DNA from: Janibacter indicus
Lineage (GTDB): Bacteria > Actinomycetota > Actinomycetes > Actinomycetales > Dermatophilaceae
NCBI RefSeq assembly: GCF_900176385.1
Contig: NZ_FWXN01000001.1
Span: 248,001-312,000 of the forward strand
Reading direction: 5' to 3'
DNA: 64,000 bases
Under the pieces are notes generated by a model. It searched no databases and was not told the DNA's origin. It saw only the letters and a program-made list of their open reading frames with translations. Numbering within the stretch: the first letter of the stretch is position 1; the number at the start of each line of letters is the position of its first letter. Positions 9,155 to 18,071 of this stretch are shown piece by piece. The translations under genes were made by a program, and so were the position numbers.

Positions 9155-9478
9155 ATGAGCCGTACGAGCACCTTCACTGCCCGACCCGGTGGCGTGACCA
9201 CGCGCGAGGTCGGCACCATCACCGGCCGCATCGAGCTCGAGACGGGCGAGCAGGACGGGGTGGTCGTCGCCCGGGTGCGCTACGAGGGAGCCGACGAGTG
9301 GTACCACCTCGCGGACCAGCCGAGCGTCGGCAGCGCCGAGGCGGTGCACGAAGCCCTCGTCGGCGCGCTCTCCGGTCCGGATCCTGCCCCGGCGCCCGGC
9401 GAGGCTGCACACGGCGAGGGCCGGGGGCGCGACGCCGCCGACCCGGCAGCGGGCAGCTTTGGTGGGGCACGCTCCTGA
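9155..9478 (+). CDS. Small conserved hypothetical protein
   Basis: A predicted 107-residue soluble protein starting five bases after the nuclease stop. Its first ~80 residues look like a beta-rich fold (REVGTITGRIEL, GVVVARVRYEG, WYHLADQPS), followed by a charged, disordered Pro/Ala/Gly tail. I do not recognise a family. It could be coupled to the preceding secreted nuclease gene or be an independent gene ahead of rlmN. It lacks a signal peptide. It might be an inhibitor of the nuclease, but nothing in the sequence shows this. Confidence 0.55.
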   Translation: MSRTSTFTARPGGVTTREVGTITGRIELETGEQDGVVVARVRYEGADEWYHLADQPSVGSAEAVHEALVGALSGPDPAPAPGEAAHGEGRGRDAADPAAGSFGGARS

Positions 9479-9496
9479 CCTGAGATGATGGTCGGG

Positions 9497-10708
9497 ATGA
9501 CCGACCTGCCCACGCCCTCGACCGCCCGCCCGGCGCCCGGCCAGCTGACGATGACCGCGCCCCGGCGCGGCAAGCCGCCGCGCCATCTCGCCGACCTCGA
9601 CCTCGCCGGTCGGGTCGAGTGGGCCAAGGAGCTCGGTCTGCCGGGCTTTCGCGCCAAGCAGCTGTCGACGCACTACTTCGCCCACCACACCGACGACCCC
9701 GAGCAGATGACCGATCTGCCCAAGGCAGCCCGTGACGAGCTCGCCGCCGCGATGCTCCCGCGCCTGCTCGCACCGGTGCGCACGATCACCGCCGACCGTG
9801 GCGCGACCCTGAAGTCGGTCTGGCGCCTCCACGACGGCGCCCTCGTCGAGTCGGTCCTCATGCGCTACCCCCGGCGGGCGACCATCTGCATCTCCAGCCA
9901 AGCCGGATGCGGGATGAACTGCCCCTTCTGCGCCACCGGCCAGGAGGGCCTGACGCGCAACATGTCGACGGCCGAGATCGTCGACCAGGTCGTCGCTGCC
10001 AACCGGCTGCTGGCCGAGGCCGGCGACCTGCCGCTGGGTGACGAGGCCGGCGCCGCGCTCGGGGCCGAGGCCGATGACGAAGGGGAGTCCCTCCCTTCGT
10101 CCTCCGGTCGCCGGGTCACCAACGTCGTCTTCATGGGCATGGGGGAGGCGCTGGCCAACTACAAGGCCGCGATCGGTGCCATCCGCCGGATGGTCGACCC
10201 CTCGCCCGAGGGGCTGGGCATGAGTGCCCGCGGCATCACGATGTCGTCGGTCGGGCTGGTCACCGGCATCGACCGACTCACCGAGGAGGGCATCCCGGTG
10301 ACGCTCGCGCTGTCGCTGCACGCGCCCGACGACGAGCTGCGCGACGAGCTCGTGCCGATCAACACCCGCTTCAAGGTCGACGAGGCGATCGACGCCGCCC
10401 ACCGCTACTACCTGCGCACCGGGCGGCGGGTGAGCATCGAGTACGCGCTGATCCGCGACATCAACGACCAGGCGTGGCGCGCAGACCTCCTCGGCAAGAA
10501 GCTCACCGCCCGCGGCAAGGGCTGGGTGCACGTCAATCCGATCCCGCTCAACCCGACGCCGGGCTCGAAGTGGACCGCGTCGCGGCGGGGCGTCGAGCAG
10601 CAGTTCGTCGAGCGGCTGCGCGCCCACGGCATCCCGACGACGGTGCGCGACACCCGTGGCAGCGACATCGACGGGGCCTGCGGCCAGCTCGCGGCGGCCA
10701 CGGCATGA
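9497..10708 (+). CDS. rlmN: Dual-specificity RNA methyltransferase RlmN
   Basis: A ~403-residue radical SAM enzyme that methylates C2 of A2503 in 23S rRNA and A37 in some tRNAs. The iron-sulfur motif CGMNCPFC near residue 136 has the CxxxCxxC spacing, [14 protein letters not shown] binds SAM, and the second catalytic cysteine lies near the C-terminus in [13 protein letters not shown]. An acidic, low-complexity insert ([17 protein letters not shown], about residues 190-206) is longer than usual. ATG 9497 was chosen; GATGAT lies a few bases upstream and there is no good ribosome site, suggesting a leaderless start. Confidence 0.94.
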   Translation: MTDLPTPSTARPAPGQLTMTAPRRGKPPRHLADLDLAGRVEWAKELGLPGFRAKQLSTHYFAHHTDDPEQMTDLPKAARDELAAAMLPRLLAPVRTITADRGATLKSVWRLHDGALVESVLMRYPRRATICISSQAGCGMNCPFCATGQEGLTRNMSTAEIVDQVVAANRLLAEAGDLPLGDEAGAALGAEADDEGESLPSSSGRRVTNVVFMGMGEALANYKAAIGAIRRMVDPSPEGLGMSARGITMSSVGLVTGIDRLTEEGIPVTLALSLHAPDDELRDELVPINTRFKVDEAIDAAHRYYLRTGRRVSIEYALIRDINDQAWRADLLGKKLTARGKGWVHVNPIPLNPTPGSKWTASRRGVEQQFVERLRAHGIPTTVRDTRGSDIDGACGQLAAATA

Positions 10709-11580
10709 GCACGGCGACCCCGGGCGGCCTCGGCCGCGAGATCGTCCTGACCCTGAGCGGCCCCGACCGGCGCGGCATCGTCCACGCGGTGACCGGCGCG
10801 ATGGTCGGGCTAGACCTCAACATCCTCGACAGCCAGCAGTTCGGCGACCCGTCGACGGGGGAGTTCCACCTGCGGATGCACCTGCAGGCCGATGCCCCGA
10901 TCGACGTCGACCGACTCGAGGCCGAGCGCCAGCGGATCGTGGCCGAGCTCGGCGTCGACGTCGACGTCCACGACCCGCACGAGCCCCACCGGCTGCTCAT
11001 CATGGTCAGCCGCCAGGGGCACGTGCTCAACGACCTGCTCTTCCGGGTGCGCACCGGCCAGCTCAACGTCGTCGTGCCGGCGGTCGTGTCCAACCACGAG
11101 GACTTCCGGGCCGAGGTCGAGTGGCACGGCATCCCCTTCCACCACGTGCCGGTGACGCGCGAGACCAAGCCGCAGGCCGAGGCACGGCTGCGCGAGATCA
11201 TCGAGACCGAGCGGGTCGAGACCGTGGCGCTCGCGCGCTACATGCAGGTGCTCTCCGAGGACCTCTGCGCCGACTTCCCCGGTCGGATCATCAACATCCA
11301 CCACTCGTTGCTGCCCTCCTTCAAGGGGGCGCGGCCCTACTCGCAGGCCCACGAGCGCGGGGTCAAGGTCATCGGGGCCACGGCCCACTACGTGACCTCC
11401 GACCTCGACGAGGGCCCGATCATCGAGCAGGACTTCCGCCGGGTCGACCACCGGATGTCCCCGGCGCAGCTCGCCGCGACGGGTGCCGAGCTCGAGGCGA
11501 TGGCCTTCGCCCGCGCCCTGCGCTGGCACGTCGAGCGCCGGGTCGTCCTGCGCGGCCGGCGCACGATCGTCTTCGACTGA
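10705..11580 (+). CDS. purU: Formyltetrahydrofolate deformylase
   Basis: A 291-residue PurU that hydrolyses 10-formyltetrahydrofolate to formate and tetrahydrofolate, balancing one-carbon pools. An N-terminal ACT domain (residues 9-90, [19 protein letters not shown]) precedes the formyltransferase-like domain. Catalytic residues N197 and H199 ([11 protein letters not shown]) and D235 (LDEGPIIEQ) are present. The ATG overlaps the rlmN stop as ATGA, so translation is probably coupled to rlmN. Full length and intact. Confidence 0.95.
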   Translation: MSTATPGGLGREIVLTLSGPDRRGIVHAVTGAMVGLDLNILDSQQFGDPSTGEFHLRMHLQADAPIDVDRLEAERQRIVAELGVDVDVHDPHEPHRLLIMVSRQGHVLNDLLFRVRTGQLNVVVPAVVSNHEDFRAEVEWHGIPFHHVPVTRETKPQAEARLREIIETERVETVALARYMQVLSEDLCADFPGRIINIHHSLLPSFKGARPYSQAHERGVKVIGATAHYVTSDLDEGPIIEQDFRRVDHRMSPAQLAATGAELEAMAFARALRWHVERRVVLRGRRTIVFD

Positions 11581-11659
11581 TCTCCCTTCGCATCGCCGTT
11601 GGGTCATGCGACGGGGGCAGGTCTCGCCACTCCCGCTCGTCATCGACTCGGTGCTAAGG

Positions 11660-12811
11660 TCAGCCGAGCAGGAGTGCCGCCGCCTCCTCGGGCGTCTCGA
11701 CGAGGTGCAGCACCTCGCCGAGGGGGCGGCCGGCCCCCAGCGCCCGCAGCGCGGGCCACACCGGCACGGTCTCGGTCCAGTGCTCGAGGCCGACGAGCAC
11801 GAGCGGCGGCAGCGGCTCACCCTCGGGCGCGTAGTACAGCGGCGTGCACGCCTGGAAGATCTCCTGCACCGTGCCCGCCGCGCCCGGCAGCACGACGAGC
11901 CCGCCGGCGCTCTGCGCGAGCAGCACGTCCTCGCGCAGCGCATTGGAGAAGTACTTGGCGATGCCGTCGCAGAAGACATTGGGTGGCTCGTGCCCGTAGA
12001 ACCACGTCGGGATGCCGTAGCTGCGGGCCGGGCCGTCGCCGGCCCCAAGATCATCGCGCACCTGCAGCGCCAGCTCGGCCCAGGCCTCGACCGACGGGCG
12101 GAAGCTCGGCACGGCGGACAGTCGACCGAGGGCCGTCTCGACGGCGTCGGCGGTCGGGGCGAGTGCGCCGAGGTTGGCCGCCTCCATGGCCCCCGGGCCA
12201 CCACCGGTGAGCACGACGCGACCGGCGTCGGCCAGCGCGTGGCCGAGGCGGGCGGCGTCGGCGTAGTCGCTGCTCCCGCGCTCCAGCGCGTGCCCGCCCA
12301 TCACCCCGACGACGTCGAGTCCGTGCAGCGCCTCGACGAGCGCGTCCTGCACCGCGTCGTCGTGGACCGCCCGCAGCAGCGTCGCCCAGGCGTCGTGCTG
12401 GGTGCGCGCCTCACGGCTCCACGCGTAGGCGCGGGCGTCGACCGTGCTCGGGTAGCCGGCGGTCTCGAGTCCGCCGTAGAGGTCGAAGGGGGAGTACAGC
12501 CGCGCGCGGAAGGGCTCGACCGGGCAGGTCGGGTCGGGCGGGATGATCACCGCGCCACGCGCGACGAGGTCGCGGGCGAGCTCGTCGGGCACCCGACCAC
12601 CGAGCACGACGAGGCCGCGCACGTCGGCGCGGGCGAGGTGTGCGGCGTGGGGCTCGAGGTCCAGGCCCTGCAGGCGCCAGCCGGCGAGCGGGGTGCCCGA
12701 GGCGGTGAGGCGACGCAGACCCCCTTCGTCGTGGACCTCGCGGTAGGCGGGGTGGTCCGGCCGGCGGCCCAACCGGTCGCGCAGGGGGTGGCGGCGGGTC
12801 TCCCGAGTCAT
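11660..12811 (-). CDS. LOG-family (lysine-decarboxylase-like fold) protein
   Basis: A 383-residue protein whose C-terminal ~200 residues carry the LOG Rossmann fold: [15 protein letters not shown] and the second motif [13 protein letters not shown], in place of the usual PGGxGTxxE. LOG enzymes release cytokinin-type free bases from nucleotides, while many bacterial members have unknown phosphoribohydrolase roles. The N-terminal ~180 residues ([28 protein letters not shown]) form a second, LOG-related but motif-poor domain, so this is the long two-domain class. The ATG abuts a truncated peptidase remnant, so its promoter must lie within that remnant. Confidence 0.8.
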   Translation of the reverse strand: MTRETRRHPLRDRLGRRPDHPAYREVHDEGGLRRLTASGTPLAGWRLQGLDLEPHAAHLARADVRGLVVLGGRVPDELARDLVARGAVIIPPDPTCPVEPFRARLYSPFDLYGGLETAGYPSTVDARAYAWSREARTQHDAWATLLRAVHDDAVQDALVEALHGLDVVGVMGGHALERGSSDYADAARLGHALADAGRVVLTGGGPGAMEAANLGALAPTADAVETALGRLSAVPSFRPSVEAWAELALQVRDDLGAGDGPARSYGIPTWFYGHEPPNVFCDGIAKYFSNALREDVLLAQSAGGLVVLPGAAGTVQEIFQACTPLYYAPEGEPLPPLVLVGLEHWTETVPVWPALRALGAGRPLGEVLHLVETPEEAAALLLG

Positions 12812-13138
12812 GCCGACAACCTTGCCAGCCGCCCTGACTTCGCGGCGTCGACCGACCAGGACGGCAATGCGAGCTTCTCCAACTACGGCTCGGTCGTCGA
12901 GGGCTATGCCCCCGGCCAGGACATCGAGTCGACCGTGCCCGGCGGCGGCACCGACACCTACAGCGGTACGTCGATGGCCAGCCCGCACATCGCCGGCGGG
13001 GCCGCCCTCTACCTCGAGGGCAACGCGGGGGCGACGCCCGACGCGGTGAGCCAGGGGCTGCAGGACGCGTCGGTCGACGCGATCACCGACGCGCCGTCCG
13101 GCACGCCGACCGGCCTGCTCCAGGTGGCCGCCGGCTGA
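12812..13138 (+). pseudogene. 3' remnant of a subtilase (S8 serine peptidase)
   Basis: The frame encodes only the last ~108 residues of a secreted subtilisin-type protease: [28 protein letters not shown] and the active-site serine motif [12 protein letters not shown], then a short tail to a stop. The catalytic Asp and His domains, signal peptide and start are absent. The homology stops where the divergent LOG gene begins; the frame continues open upstream but reads nonsense opposite the LOG gene. This looks like a 5' deletion or rearrangement endpoint. It cannot be an active protease. Confidence 0.8.
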
Positions 13139-13154
13139 TCCGAGGTGGGACAGC

Positions 13155-13197
13155 CAGCGGGCCCGCCCCCTTCGTCACGAAGGGGGCGGGCCCGCTG
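13155..13197. terminator. Perfect 20-bp stem terminator
   Basis: Bases 13155-13174 pair perfectly with 13178-13197 around a TCA loop, between the convergent subtilase remnant and the class III aminotransferase gene. The upper stem is the inverted pair CCCCCTTCG / CGAAGGGGG that recurs across the window. It is likely a bidirectional terminator. Confidence 0.85.
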
Positions 13198-13210
13198 CTC
13201 GTCAGGAGGC

Positions 13211-13274
13211 TGCATTGCCGTACGGCAATGCAAGGTCGGGGGGTCGGGAGGCTGCATTGCCGTAGGGCAATGCA
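13211..13274. repeat. Two tandem copies of a 22-bp palindrome
   Basis: A perfect 22-bp palindrome at 13211-13232 (half-site TGCATTGCCG) is repeated at 13253-13274 with one changed base. The units start 42 bases apart, and both follow GGGAGGC or GGAGGC. They lie 9 bases before the end of the aminotransferase gene. It may be a REP-like repeat or a double operator; location at a convergent junction favours a repeat or terminator role. Confidence 0.75.
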
Positions 13275-13283
13275 GCCTCGGGG

Positions 13284-14687
13284 TCAGAGATGGTTGGGGG
13301 CCTCGGTGAGGACCGTGCGCAGCCGCTGCTCGATGTCGTCGAACTCGGCCTGGCCGATCGTCAGCGGGGGAGCGAGCTGGACGACCGGGTCGCCGCGGTC
13401 GTCGGCGCGGCAGTACAGGCCCGCGTCGAAGAGCGCCTTGGACAGGTAGCCGCGCAGCATCGACTCCGACTCTGCGGCATTGAAGGTCTCGCGGGTCGCC
13501 TTGTCCTTGACCAGCTCGATCCCGTAGAAGTAGCCCTCGCCGCGCACGTCGCCGACGATCGGCAGGTCGAGCAGCCGCTCGAGGGTGCGGCGGAAGGCCG
13601 GAGCATTTTCCTTCACGTGGGCGTTGAGGCCCTCGCGCTCGAAGATGTCGAGGTTGGCCAGGGCGACGGCCGCGCTCACCGGGTGACCACCGAAGGTGTA
13701 GCCGTGGGCGAAGCTGTTGGTCCCGCTCTTGTACGGCTCGAAGAGCCGGTCGCTCGCGATCATCGCGCCGATGGGGGAGTAGCCGGAGGTCATCCCCTTG
13801 GCGCAGGTGATGATGTCGGGCGTGTAGCCGAAGTCCTCGCAGGCGAACATCGAGCCGATCCGGCCGAAGGCGCAGATGACCTCGTCGGAGACGAGCAGCA
13901 CGTCGTACTCGTCGCAGATCTCGCGCACCCGCTCGAAGTAGCCGGGGGGCGGCGGGAAGCAGCCACCGGCATTCTGGACCGGCTCGAGGAAGACGGCGGC
14001 GACGGTGTCGGGACCCTCGAACTCGATCGCCTCGGCGATGCGGTCGGCGGCCCAGCGGCCGAAGGCCTTGGGGTCGTCGCGCAGGTCCTCGGAGGCGCGG
14101 TAGATGTTGGTGTTGGACACCTTGTGGGCACCCGGCACGAGCGGCTCGAAGTCCTCCTTGAGCGGCGGCAGGCCGGTGATCGACAGGGCGCCGTGGGGGG
14201 TGCCGTGGTAGGCGATCGAGCGGGAGATGACCTTGTGCTTCTTCGGCTTGCCGGTGAGCTTGAAGTACTGCTTGGCCAGCTTCCACGCGGACTCGACGGC
14301 CTCGCCGCCGCCGGTGGTGAAGAAGACCCGGTTGAGGTCGCCGGGGGCACCCGCAGCGAGACGCTCGGCGAGCTCGATCGCCGCCGGGTGGGCGTAGGAC
14401 CAGATGGGGAAGAAGGCCAGCTTTTCGGCCTGCTTGAGCGCGGTCTCGGCGAGCTCGGTGCGGCCGTGGCCGACCTGGACGACGAAGAGGCCGGCGAGGC
14501 CGTCGATGTACTCGCGCCCGGTGTCGTCCCAGATCTTGTGCCCCTCGCCGCGGACGATCGTCGGGACGTGCCCACCCTCCTCGTAGACGGAGTGGCGGGT
14601 GAAGTGCATCCACAGGTGGTCGCGGGCGGCCTGCTGCAGGTCGGTGCCTCGAGCAGTACGGGAGGTGGTGCCGTGTTCGGTGGTCAT
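13284..14687 (-). CDS. Class III aminotransferase, likely polyamine-pyruvate type
   Basis: A 467-residue class III omega-aminotransferase. Motifs: FFTTGGGEAVESAWKLAKQY (PLP phosphate), SRSIAYHGTPHGA, VSDEVICAFGRIG (cofactor Asp) and the PLP lysine in ITCAKGMTSGYSPIGA. Its length and motifs match the SpuC-like putrescine/diamine:pyruvate group. The neighbouring 4-aminobutyraldehyde dehydrogenase and polyamine importer support putrescine as amino donor, giving 4-aminobutyraldehyde; GABA or beta-alanine remain possible. ATG 14687 overlaps the stop of the Lrp-type regulator gene by 4 bp, so the two form an operon. Confidence 0.85.
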   Translation of the reverse strand: MTTEHGTTSRTARGTDLQQAARDHLWMHFTRHSVYEEGGHVPTIVRGEGHKIWDDTGREYIDGLAGLFVVQVGHGRTELAETALKQAEKLAFFPIWSYAHPAAIELAERLAAGAPGDLNRVFFTTGGGEAVESAWKLAKQYFKLTGKPKKHKVISRSIAYHGTPHGALSITGLPPLKEDFEPLVPGAHKVSNTNIYRASEDLRDDPKAFGRWAADRIAEAIEFEGPDTVAAVFLEPVQNAGGCFPPPPGYFERVREICDEYDVLLVSDEVICAFGRIGSMFACEDFGYTPDIITCAKGMTSGYSPIGAMIASDRLFEPYKSGTNSFAHGYTFGGHPVSAAVALANLDIFEREGLNAHVKENAPAFRRTLERLLDLPIVGDVRGEGYFYGIELVKDKATRETFNAAESESMLRGYLSKALFDAGLYCRADDRGDPVVQLAPPLTIGQAEFDDIEQRLRTVLTEAPNHL

Positions 14688-15142
14688 CTGGTCCCCCAGT
14701 TGTAGTGCTGCTTGTTGAGCTTGAGATAGACGAAGGTCTCGGTGGAGCGCACGCCCGGCAGGGTGCGGATGCGCTCGGTGAGCAGGCTGAGCAGGTGCGC
14801 GTCGTCCTCGCAGACGACCTCGACGAGCAGGTCGAAGCTCCCGGCGGTGGTCACGACGTAGTCGACCTCGGGGATCTCGGCGAGAGCATCGCCGACCGGC
14901 CCCATGTCGCCGTCGACGGTCAGGCCGATCATGGCCTGGCGGCGAAAGCCCACCTGGAGCGGGTCGGTGACCGCGACGATCTGCATGAGACCACCGTCGA
15001 TGAGCCGGCCGACCCGCTGGCGCACCGCGGCCTCGGAGAGGCCGACGGCCCGGCCGATCGTCGCGTAGGACTGGCGGCCGTCCTCCTGGAGGTGCTCGAT
15101 GATCTGCTTGCTCATCTCGTCGAGCGGAGCAGGGGTGGTCAT
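14684..15142 (-). CDS. Lrp/AsnC-family transcriptional regulator
   Basis: A 152-residue Lrp/AsnC regulator. An N-terminal winged helix-turn-helix (LDEMSKQIIEHLQEDGRQSY, then IGRAVGLSEAAVRQRVGRLI, residues 8-48) is followed by a RAM/ligand-binding domain (DYVVTTAGSFDLLVEVVCED). It is the first gene of a two-gene operon with the aminotransferase and is divergent from the aminobutyraldehyde dehydrogenase. It therefore most likely senses a polyamine, GABA or an amino acid and controls both promoters in the 168-base gap. The ligand is inferred from context only. ATG 15142 is clear. Confidence 0.88.
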   Translation of the reverse strand: MTTPAPLDEMSKQIIEHLQEDGRQSYATIGRAVGLSEAAVRQRVGRLIDGGLMQIVAVTDPLQVGFRRQAMIGLTVDGDMGPVGDALAEIPEVDYVVTTAGSFDLLVEVVCEDDAHLLSLLTERIRTLPGVRSTETFVYLKLNKQHYNWGTR

Positions 15143-15310
15143 GGCGCCATCGTGGCGTGATCCCGGTCGCATGGCAAGCCGAGCGCGACGAAATCCGCAC
15201 GAAACGCCGGCGATCGCTGATGTTTTCACAAATCTGAGTGCCAAAGCCTGTCGATTTCGTCGACGGCGCACTATCGTCTGGGTCACATTCCCGATCGGAA
15301 GGACCCAGTC
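15143..15310. promoter_or_regulatory. Divergent control region of the polyamine locus
   Basis: This AT-richer 168-base gap separates the Lrp-aminotransferase operon (minus) from the dehydrogenase-transporter operon (plus). It contains an inverted repeat GTCGA-TTTCG-TCGAC near 15249-15263, a candidate Lrp operator, and CACTATCGT near 15270 as a possible plus-strand -10. GGAAGGA (15297-15303) is a clear ribosome site for the dehydrogenase. The assignment as a shared Lrp-controlled region is inferred from gene layout. Confidence 0.5.
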
Positions 15311-16756
15311 GTGACCCAGCCCCGGACCCTGCGCAACTTCATCGGTGGCGAGTACGTCGACGCCACCGGCGATGCGAGCATCGATCTGGTCAACCCCGCG
15401 ACCGGGCAGGTCGTCGCCCACGCTCCTGTCTCCACGCAGGCCGATGTCGACGCGGCCTACGCCAGCGCCGAGGCCGGCTTCGCCGAGTGGTCCGAGGCGA
15501 CGCCGGGCGAGCGGCAGAGCGCGCTGCTCAAGTTCGCCGATGCCCTCGAGTCCCGCGCCGACGACCTCATCCGGCTCGAAGGGGAGAACACCGGCAAGCC
15601 GCACGCCCTCACCGCCACCGAGGAGGTGCCGGTCATGTGCGACCAGCTGCGCTTCTTCGCCGGTGCCGCCCGCGTGCTCGAGGGCCGCGCCTCCGCCGAG
15701 TACATGAAGGGCCACACGAGCTGGATCCGCCGCGAGCCCATCGGCGTCGTCGGCCAGGTGACCCCGTGGAACTACCCGATGATGATGGCCGCGTGGAAGA
15801 TCGGCCCCGCGCTGGCCGCCGGCAACTCGATCGTCCTCAAGCCGAGCGACACCACGCCCGAGACCACCCTGCTCATGGCAGAGGTCGCCAGCGAGTTCCT
15901 TCCCGCCGGCACCTTCAACGTCATCACCGGTGACCGCGACACCGGCCGCATGGTCGTCGAGCACGACACCCCCGGCCTCGTCGCGATCACCGGCTCGGTG
16001 CGTGCCGGTGTCGAGGTCGCCGCCTCCGCGGCGCGCAACCTCAAGCGGGCCCACCTCGAGCTCGGCGGCAAGGCGCCGGTCGTCGTCTTCGATGACGCCG
16101 ACATCGAGGCCGCGGTCGAGGGCATCGCCACGGCCGGCTACTTCAACGCCGGCCAGGACTGCACCGCCGCGACCCGCGTGCTCGCCGCCCCCGGCATCCA
16201 CGACGACTTCGTCGCCGCCCTGGCCGAGTACGCCCGCGACAACGCCAAGGTCGGCATGCCCGACGACGCCGACGCGCTCCTCGGCCCGGTCAACAACAGC
16301 AACCAGCTGGCCAAGGTCGCCGGCTTCATCGACCGGCTGCCCGACCATGCCAACCTCGCGCAGGGCGGCGAGCGACTCACCGCGATGGGCGAGGGCTTCT
16401 TCTACGCGCCCACCGTCGTCTCCGGCCTGCAGCAGGACGACGAGGCGATCCAGGACGAGATCTTCGGACCGGTCATCACCGTCCAGCGATTCACCGACGA
16501 GGACCAGGCCGTCGCCTGGGCCAACGGTGTCGAGTACGGCCTGGCGTCGTCGGTGTGGACCAAGGACTTCGGGCGCGCGATGCGCATGAGCAAGCGCCTC
16601 GACTTCGGCTGCGTCTGGATCAACACCCACATCCCGCTCGTCGCCGAGATGCCGCACGGCGGCTTCAAGAAGTCCGGCTACGGCAAGGACCTGTCGATGT
16701 ACGGCTTCGAGGACTACACCCGGGTCAAGCACGTCATGGCCAACATCGAGAGCTGA
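15311..16756 (+). CDS. 4-aminobutyraldehyde dehydrogenase
   Basis: A 481-residue NAD(P)-dependent aldehyde dehydrogenase resembling PatD/YdcW and PuuC-type gamma-aminobutyraldehyde dehydrogenases, which oxidise 4-aminobutanal to GABA. Catalytic residues are C284 ([10 protein letters not shown], the Q-D-C-T context typical of the PatD group) and E250 (HLELGGKAP); [20 protein letters not shown] marks the cofactor site. It heads the plus-strand operon with the polyamine importer. GTG 15311 has a GGAAGGA ribosome site 7 bases upstream. Substrate assignment rests on the family and on the transporter and aminotransferase neighbours. Confidence 0.88.
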   Translation: MTQPRTLRNFIGGEYVDATGDASIDLVNPATGQVVAHAPVSTQADVDAAYASAEAGFAEWSEATPGERQSALLKFADALESRADDLIRLEGENTGKPHALTATEEVPVMCDQLRFFAGAARVLEGRASAEYMKGHTSWIRREPIGVVGQVTPWNYPMMMAAWKIGPALAAGNSIVLKPSDTTPETTLLMAEVASEFLPAGTFNVITGDRDTGRMVVEHDTPGLVAITGSVRAGVEVAASAARNLKRAHLELGGKAPVVVFDDADIEAAVEGIATAGYFNAGQDCTAATRVLAAPGIHDDFVAALAEYARDNAKVGMPDDADALLGPVNNSNQLAKVAGFIDRLPDHANLAQGGERLTAMGEGFFYAPTVVSGLQQDDEAIQDEIFGPVITVQRFTDEDQAVAWANGVEYGLASSVWTKDFGRAMRMSKRLDFGCVWINTHIPLVAEMPHGGFKKSGYGKDLSMYGFEDYTRVKHVMANIES

Positions 16757-16814
16757 CCGGCTCCTCGCCGGCGGCACACCCCCTTCGTCCCTCCTCACGG
16801 AAGCGAGGTCCGAG

Positions 16815-18071
16815 ATGGACCGCCTCCGGCGACCTGCCGACCCCAGAACCGCCGCGCTGATCCGGGCCGCGCAGGCCTCGGCCCGCTCGCGCGGCTCCTT
16901 CCAGCCGAGCCGACGCACGATGCTCGGGGCCGGCGCCCTCGGGCTCGGGGCCACCCTCCTCGCAGGGTGCGCCCCGCCCGAGCCGCCGGCCGGCGGCGTC
17001 GCCGAGCTCGACCTGCCCGAGGACCGGTCCGAGCGGGAGAAGACGGTGCGGTGGGCCAACTGGACCGCCTATCTCGACATGGACGACGCGGGCAAGACCT
17101 ACCCGACGCTCACCGCCTTCGAGAAGCAGACCGGCATCAAGGTCTCCTACACCGAGGACGTCGACGACAACGACACCTACTTCAACAAGATCGCGCCGCA
17201 GCTGCGGGCCAAGCAGGACATCAACCGTGACATCTTCACCTTCACCGACTGGATGGCCAACCGGATCATCCGCGAGGGGCTGTGCCAGCCGCTCGAGCTG
17301 ATCCAGATGCCCAATGCGAGCAACCTCCTGGCCCCGCTCAAGGACGTCTCCTTCGACCCCGGCCGGCAGTTCTCCCTCACCTGGCAGTCCGGCTTCGCCG
17401 GCATCGGCTACCACAAGGGCAAGGTCGGCCGGGAGCTCAAGGCGATCGAGGACCTGTGGGCCGACGACCTCAAGGGCCGCATCTCGGTGCTCAGCGAGTT
17501 CCGCGACACCCTCGGCCTGATCATGCAGTCGCAGGGCGTCGACCCCTCCGGTGACTTCGACCAGGCCGCCTTCGAGGCGGCGATCGGTGAGATCGACAAG
17601 CGCCTCACCGAGGGCTACATCCGCCGGGTCAAGGGCAACAGCTATCTCAACGACCTCAAGAGCGGCAATGCCGTGGCCGGCATCGTCTGGTCCGGTGACC
17701 TCTTCGTCCTGCGGGCCGAGACCGAGGACGACGACTGGGAGTTCGTCATCCCCGAGTCCGGCGGGATGCTCTGGAGCGACAACCTCATGGTGCCGATCAC
17801 GAGCCACCACCGGCGCAATGCCCAGCAGGTCATGGACTACTACTACGACCCCAAAGTGGCCGCCGAGGTCGCCGCGTGGGTCAACTACATCTGCCCCGTC
17901 GAGGGCGCCCGGGCGGCGATGGAAAAGATCGACCCCGACCTCGCGGAGTCGCCCTTCATCTTCCCGAGCGAGGACTACATCGCCGACCACGACATCGTCG
18001 GCTTCAGGGCACTGTCCTCCCAGGAGGACGCGGACTACAGCGCGCTGTGGGCGAAGGCGGTGGGCAACTGA
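16815..18071 (+). CDS. Polyamine ABC transporter substrate-binding lipoprotein (PotD/PotF-like)
   Basis: A 418-residue extracytoplasmic binding protein. The signal has twin arginines and a lipobox: SRRTMLGAGALGLGATLLAGC, with C52 as the lipidated residue, pointing to Tat export. The mature part follows the PotD/PotF fold: VRWANWTAYLDM, YTEDVDDNDTYFNKI, DIFTFTDWMANRII and the SYLNDLKSGNAVAGIVWSGD segment. The stop overlaps the start of the ATPase gene by one base. Putrescine or spermidine is the expected ligand; the neighbouring catabolic enzymes favour putrescine. The 31-residue stretch before RR is long, so the start could be internal. Confidence 0.9.
   Translation: MDRLRRPADPRTAALIRAAQASARSRGSFQPSRRTMLGAGALGLGATLLAGCAPPEPPAGGVAELDLPEDRSEREKTVRWANWTAYLDMDDAGKTYPTLTAFEKQTGIKVSYTEDVDDNDTYFNKIAPQLRAKQDINRDIFTFTDWMANRIIREGLCQPLELIQMPNASNLLAPLKDVSFDPGRQFSLTWQSGFAGIGYHKGKVGRELKAIEDLWADDLKGRISVLSEFRDTLGLIMQSQGVDPSGDFDQAAFEAAIGEIDKRLTEGYIRRVKGNSYLNDLKSGNAVAGIVWSGDLFVLRAETEDDDWEFVIPESGGMLWSDNLMVPITSHHRRNAQQVMDYYYDPKVAAEVAAWVNYICPVEGARAAMEKIDPDLAESPFIFPSEDYIADHDIVGFRALSSQEDADYSALWAKAVGN

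Noticed and set aside
13211-13274. Operator for the class III aminotransferase gene
   Set aside because: The palindromes lie at the 3' end of that gene, next to a terminator, far from its promoter; kept as a repeat instead.
15143-17059. N-terminal extension of the Lrp-type regulator to about 790 residues
   Set aside because: The extension lies antisense to the aldehyde dehydrogenase and crosses the promoter gap; the ATG at 15142 starts a normal 152-residue regulator.
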